From Vanessa cardui (Eukaryota > Arthropoda > Insecta > Lepidoptera > Nymphalidae), in contig NC_061154.1 of the NCBI RefSeq assembly GCF_905220365.1, positions 11,222,001-11,286,000 of the forward strand: DNA of 64,000 nt. The letters run 5' to 3'. This document shows positions 60,101 to 64,000 of the stretch, one piece after another. Both the position numbers and the translations under genes were made by a program. Under the pieces are notes generated by a model, which was not told the origin of the DNA, did not search any database, and saw only the letters and a list, made by a program, of their open reading frames with translations. Within the stretch, counting starts at the first letter, position 1; every line of letters starts with the position of its first letter.

Positions 60101-61004
60101 TTTGTTATCTGAATGTTCAATGTTTAATGATAAGCAAGGCAACATTCAGTAAAATATGAATAATGGTACGCGTGACGTTTTCTATGTACTCCGTCACGTG
60201 GTAGCAACGTCTTTCCTTTGTCTCTCGGCGCGCCACATAGACTCCATTTAACCTCTGTATAAGACATTTATTTTTGCTCATACAGCGGAAAATTTCTTTA
60301 ACACACACAACTATTTAGAATGATAACCGAACTAAATTCAATCAATTGTTAAATACTATCAATAATCTTAGTCAAGCTTACGTTGTTTAAAACTGGTTCC
60401 AATTCAAATGAATTTTCTTTCCTCAATGTTTAAACATTACTATTATTATTTATTGTTATTGAAAGTGAACTTACTGCCGATTGCAATGATCAGACGTGAG
60501 TAAAATTCGTTAGTTATTTTAGAACATATAATTTTTAAGAAGCGTTTACGAAAAAAATATTTATTTCATTAATTTAGAATTACCTTTTTCTGCAGACTAA
60601 ATTTCTAATGAATAGAGGCTACATTACTCCAAAAAATATTGAAGTAACTCATTACGTATGTATAAGTACCTGAAACATCCTAGGTGAGTCATATCAACAT
60701 TGGTAAATAATGAATAAAGAAGTTGTGGCGTTGCCATGGTGAGAGGGTGTTGACGACGTGACGGGGTTTCCGGTCAGAGAAAGAGAAAATGGACGCAGAC
60801 AAGTTCTAAATGACCAATTTAAAGTGATAAATAGAGCGGTATTATAGGTAGGTATACATATATGAACGTTATTTTCAGTACAATCAATATTTGTCAATAG
60901 TTTTGATGTTATTTTAGTATGTATTATGATCCACCCAGTATATTTCAATCTTAATTCCCAAGGTCGGTAGTCAATTGCCAATGTAAGTCATGTTATTTTA
61001 TTAG
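60101..61004. other. Non-coding DNA
   Basis: A 95-codon minus frame (60981-60694) shows no domain. Nothing else is supportable. Confidence 0.45.
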
Positions 61005-61065
61005 GCGCCAATGATCACTTACCATGAGATGAGCCATTTGCCAAGACGCCTATCACCGTAAACAA
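61005..61065 (-). repeat. Short fragment of the 22321-type repeat
   Basis: 'ccaatgatcacttaccatga' and 'gatgagccatttgcc' look like the reverse complement of 'ggccacctgatggtaagtgg' and its neighbours. Confidence 0.4.
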
Positions 61066-61104
61066 AAAACTAAGTCGTTACATTTTATTAATCATTCTAT
61101 TAAT

Positions 61105-61293
61105 TTTTTTTGGTAGGTTCTAATAATACGGATCTGGGGGCACGGCAGTGTCCCAGCAAAGTCTCGAGCAAAACGGACACGGACATACCATCTTTTTTCG
61201 AAGCGATTCGCGGCTGTTTCGCCCATTATATAGTTTTTAACTGTGGCCAAGCATACGTGACCCTTTCAAGAGTGACTAGTTTGGCTGTAATAT
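61105..61293 (+). pseudogene. Helitron PIF1-like helicase fragment, C-terminal motif
   Basis: The plus frame ends with VFNCGQAYVTLSRVTSLAVI before a TAA. GQAYVxLSRVxSL is the motif VI region of PIF1-type helicases, as carried by autonomous Helitrons and by cellular PIF1. The part before it (from about 61110) does not align convincingly with a helicase, and no other motif is nearby, so only a scrap remains. Given the Helitrons at 56523 and 60070, a transposon origin is more likely than the host gene. Confidence 0.5.
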
Positions 61294-62034
61294 AAAGAAA
61301 ACTATTGATACAATTACTAAATGTTGACTTATAACTACAAAATAATTTGAATAGGACTTGGCTTCTATGAGATCTCAAAACTTTTTACGATGGAAAGACT
61401 GCATCGAGAGACTTGGCATTTTTTTACGTTTAATGTTTTTGGTAGGTACAATTATCTCTTAGGTAGTGCAATAGTCAATAATTGAAGGTAAAAAAATATT
61501 AATACATTAACTCCTACTTATCTACCATGGCATGCCCATCCCCCCATCCGTTACAATAATGTCTAACAATCTCGTGGTCTATTATTATGAAATTTCCGAC
61601 ATTGGTTTCGCTATCTGGCCTTTTGGAGGGAGTGACATCGTTGTATAAACATTTTGCATTTACGAAGACACGAATATTAGGCGATTTTAATAGTCCATAG
61701 TGTGATAAACTCTTTTGCATAATAAATGTATCTTTTTACGCCCAAAAGTGAATTTGATGAAATGCTTTACTTTTTTTTAACTTCCATATGATTTTTTTTG
61801 TTAGATAATATCATTTTTCTTAGTTTTCACAGCCTTAAAATAAAATTTGTCGTCTTATTATTTAATGTATTGGTATCATCAACAACATCTGAATAATATA
61901 TGCTTTTTTAATTCTAGGTTTTCAAGAAGTATATAAAGACAACAGCCCACGTATTCTATATTATAAAAATAAATTTGGAAATAAAAATTTACAAAAACGA
62001 AAGAGGACGAATTATATTGTAAATAAATAATAAA
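61294..62034. other. AT-rich non-coding DNA
   Basis: Nothing supportable was found here. Confidence 0.5.
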
Positions 62035-62291
62035 TAAATATTGAACATCATCACGTAAATTACTCTGATCCCAATGTAAGTAGCTAAAGCACTTGTGTTA
62101 TGGAAAATCAGAAGTAACGACGCGTTACTTATTTATATTTCTGATTCGGTACCGCAAACACCCATACCCAAGATGATATAGAAAAATAATGAACTGTTCC
62201 TACATCGACTCGGCAGGGAATCGAACCCAAGACCTCGAAGTGGCGTGAATGAATACCGGTGAACAAACTACTCGAACACGGAGGTCGTCAA
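62035..62291 (-). mobile_element. Second tRNA-type SINE-like repeat
   Basis: The plus strand has 'ctctgatcccaatgtaagta', 'gcacttgtgttatggaaaat', 'ggtaccgcaaacacccatac' and ends 'cggcagggaatcgaacccaa', 'gacctcgaagtggcg', 'ctactcgaacacggaggtcg'. Read on the minus strand the end is tRNA-like, with the B-box-like GGTTCGATTCC and an upstream A-box-like region (GTGTTCGAGTAG). The opposite end shares sequence with 21590-21662. Confidence 0.7.
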
Positions 62292-64000
62292 ATTTATATG
62301 AATATTTGTATATGAAATATAAGGTACTTACTATAATATTATTATTAACTTAGCTAACTTATGGAAAGCGTATCGACAAGAACTAAGCCTTACCAAGTAG
62401 TATTAGTATTCGACGTAGTAGTAAGTTGTGCAATACATTAGCATGTTAGTGGTTATTTATTATGAATATATTATTTACTATCAGTAAATTAAAAGTAATT
62501 ATTATTACAAATTAATTAAAAAATTAACTGCCTTATTATATGAAATTAAGAGAGTTGTAGAATTTATTGATATGTAGTGCAAAAGTAGTAGTGGTTTTCA
62601 AGCTTCTTCCCGGGCTGCGTAATGCATGTATGAACGTACTATAAATAGTGCGTTGAGTGTTGAAGTAAAAAGACAATACATAAATTATCTCATTTGTTCA
62701 GAATATTACTATCCTTAAAAACAGCTAAGTTATTAAAATGAGCTAAAGTATCTGTCTACAGATTACCCTTAGTCTTGCGTTCATATTTTGGTTGAGGTTG
62801 GGTAATTCCAATTAAAGGATGTCTTGGGTTTTACGTCCAAAAATTCTAAGCTAACGACGAAATAATTATCCCAATGAAAAGTGCACGGATACTACGCATT
62901 TGTTTATATTTAGAACAATTAGTTTAAATAATTAAAATTTTGAATGAAAGTTAATACTGATGAATTTTAAAAACGAGAGAATAAAAAAATTAGTCAGTTT
63001 ATCCCGCATGGTTTAGTGTTTCAAATAACCACGTATAATAACATCTAATTTCAGTTTAAAATAGAATATTTTAAATGTAATATTTTTTTAACAAACAGTT
63101 TAGCATCGGAATTATTTAATAAACTTGCACACAGCAATAAAATTCTTCATAAAGCTACACTTTACCTAATTAGTGCGCCACTTTCTGATCAAGGCTTATG
63201 AGATAATTAAAATAATTTCTTGCATCTTAAATTCACATAGTAGTATACTATCTATAAACAATGTATTTTTGGCATTGGGATTTTATATGGATAGAGAACT
63301 GGAGGGTAAAAGTAAACGACGATATAAAGCTACCTAACAGAAACGCTAATGGGATCGCCATTGATACACGTTGCACTACATAGTCATAAAATATGAAAAT
63401 TATAATATAAATTTTTAATCGAGGGCTTTAAGATCTTAGGAGCGATTCATATAATGTAACATAATAAGGGATGCTGATCTCTTATACCGTCATGCCTACT
63501 CACTTGTCTATCAGAATAAAATTTAAACAACCGTTCGTCTCCCTGTTATTATAAAGGAAGAGACGAAATTACATTAAAAAAAAATGCACGATTATAGAGA
63601 ATGTTTTTTAAACAATTACTAAGCCGTAATAAGACACAGATGCAATATCATTCCTGTATTAATATCAACAGTGTACATTGAACAACATAATTAAATTACA
63701 AACATTAATTAATTGATGTTTGCAAATTTGTCATCACACTTAAAATAAACAAAGTGATTCGTGTTAACATTAGTAATTTGATTTATTTATTTTTCATTTT
63801 GAAAATTGTTATTCGTATATTAATTGATTTGATGACCCTGATTGTAAAATAAAAAGCAGATAGAGCGCATAGATCATTGAAGTTGAAGCAACAAAAACGG
63901 ATACACATTCATAAGGAATGCATACATTTATTATTACATAAATAATTAATCATTAAAGTGACAATTCATTTGACGTACTAGTAATAACAAAAATAATATT
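62292..64000. other. AT-rich non-coding DNA
   Basis: Nothing supportable was found here. Confidence 0.5.

Overview
The window looks like a stretch of a moth or butterfly (Lepidoptera) nuclear genome, possibly nymphalid. It is AT-rich and gene-poor and carries typical lepidopteran interspersed repeats: a tRNA-headed SINE in about a dozen copies (it resembles the family called Metulj in Heliconius), short Helitrons ending in CTAG|T, Jockey-like and RTE-like LINE remains, LINE 3' tails with TTTGAT repeats, and a mariner element. Species and family names come from memory of repeat sequences and were not checked by a search.

Only one ordinary host gene is convincing: a single-exon secreted acid-lipase-like alpha/beta hydrolase on the minus strand (53349-54776), with an AATAAA signal 80 bases past its stop. 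I found no exon series of a larger gene. The remainder is intergenic or intronic DNA with repeats, and a few G+C-richer islands that may be conserved non-coding DNA or unrecognised transposon pieces.

The most interesting locus is 17150-19150. A G+C-rich, minus-strand pseudogene of an alphavirus-like RNA-virus superfamily 1 helicase (an endogenous viral element) sits inside a Jockey-like LINE copy and splits it. The insert is bounded by a 13-bp near-identical direct repeat (attgYcggccttt) and has a poly(A) tract at its 3' side next to a non-viral-looking tail. These are hallmarks of LINE-mediated retroposition of a viral RNA, perhaps by template switching. The helicase is broken by a 4-base tandem duplication and by stops further upstream.

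A second notable locus is 29591-31753: a mariner with an intact 341-codon transposase and matching terminal inverted repeats. Its 3' untranslated region contains an 878-bp non-coding element with its own inverted repeats and TA duplication. Subtracting it leaves 1283 bp, the usual mariner length.

Layout: 1-17 kb, AT-rich DNA with SINE and Helitron scraps and a coding-like ORF pair at 9780-10226; 17-19 kb, viral insertion; 20-29 kb, SINE, LINE and Helitron pieces plus a perfect 56-bp palindrome; 29.6-31.8 kb, mariner; 32-36.4 kb, two decayed LINE copies and a short telomere-like CCTAA run; 37.5-38.4 kb, two tRNA-Ser-like sequences; 39-45 kb, a SINE cluster; 45-53 kb, mostly featureless DNA; 53.3-54.8 kb, lipase; 55-64 kb, LINE tails, Helitrons and a Helitron-helicase-like fragment.
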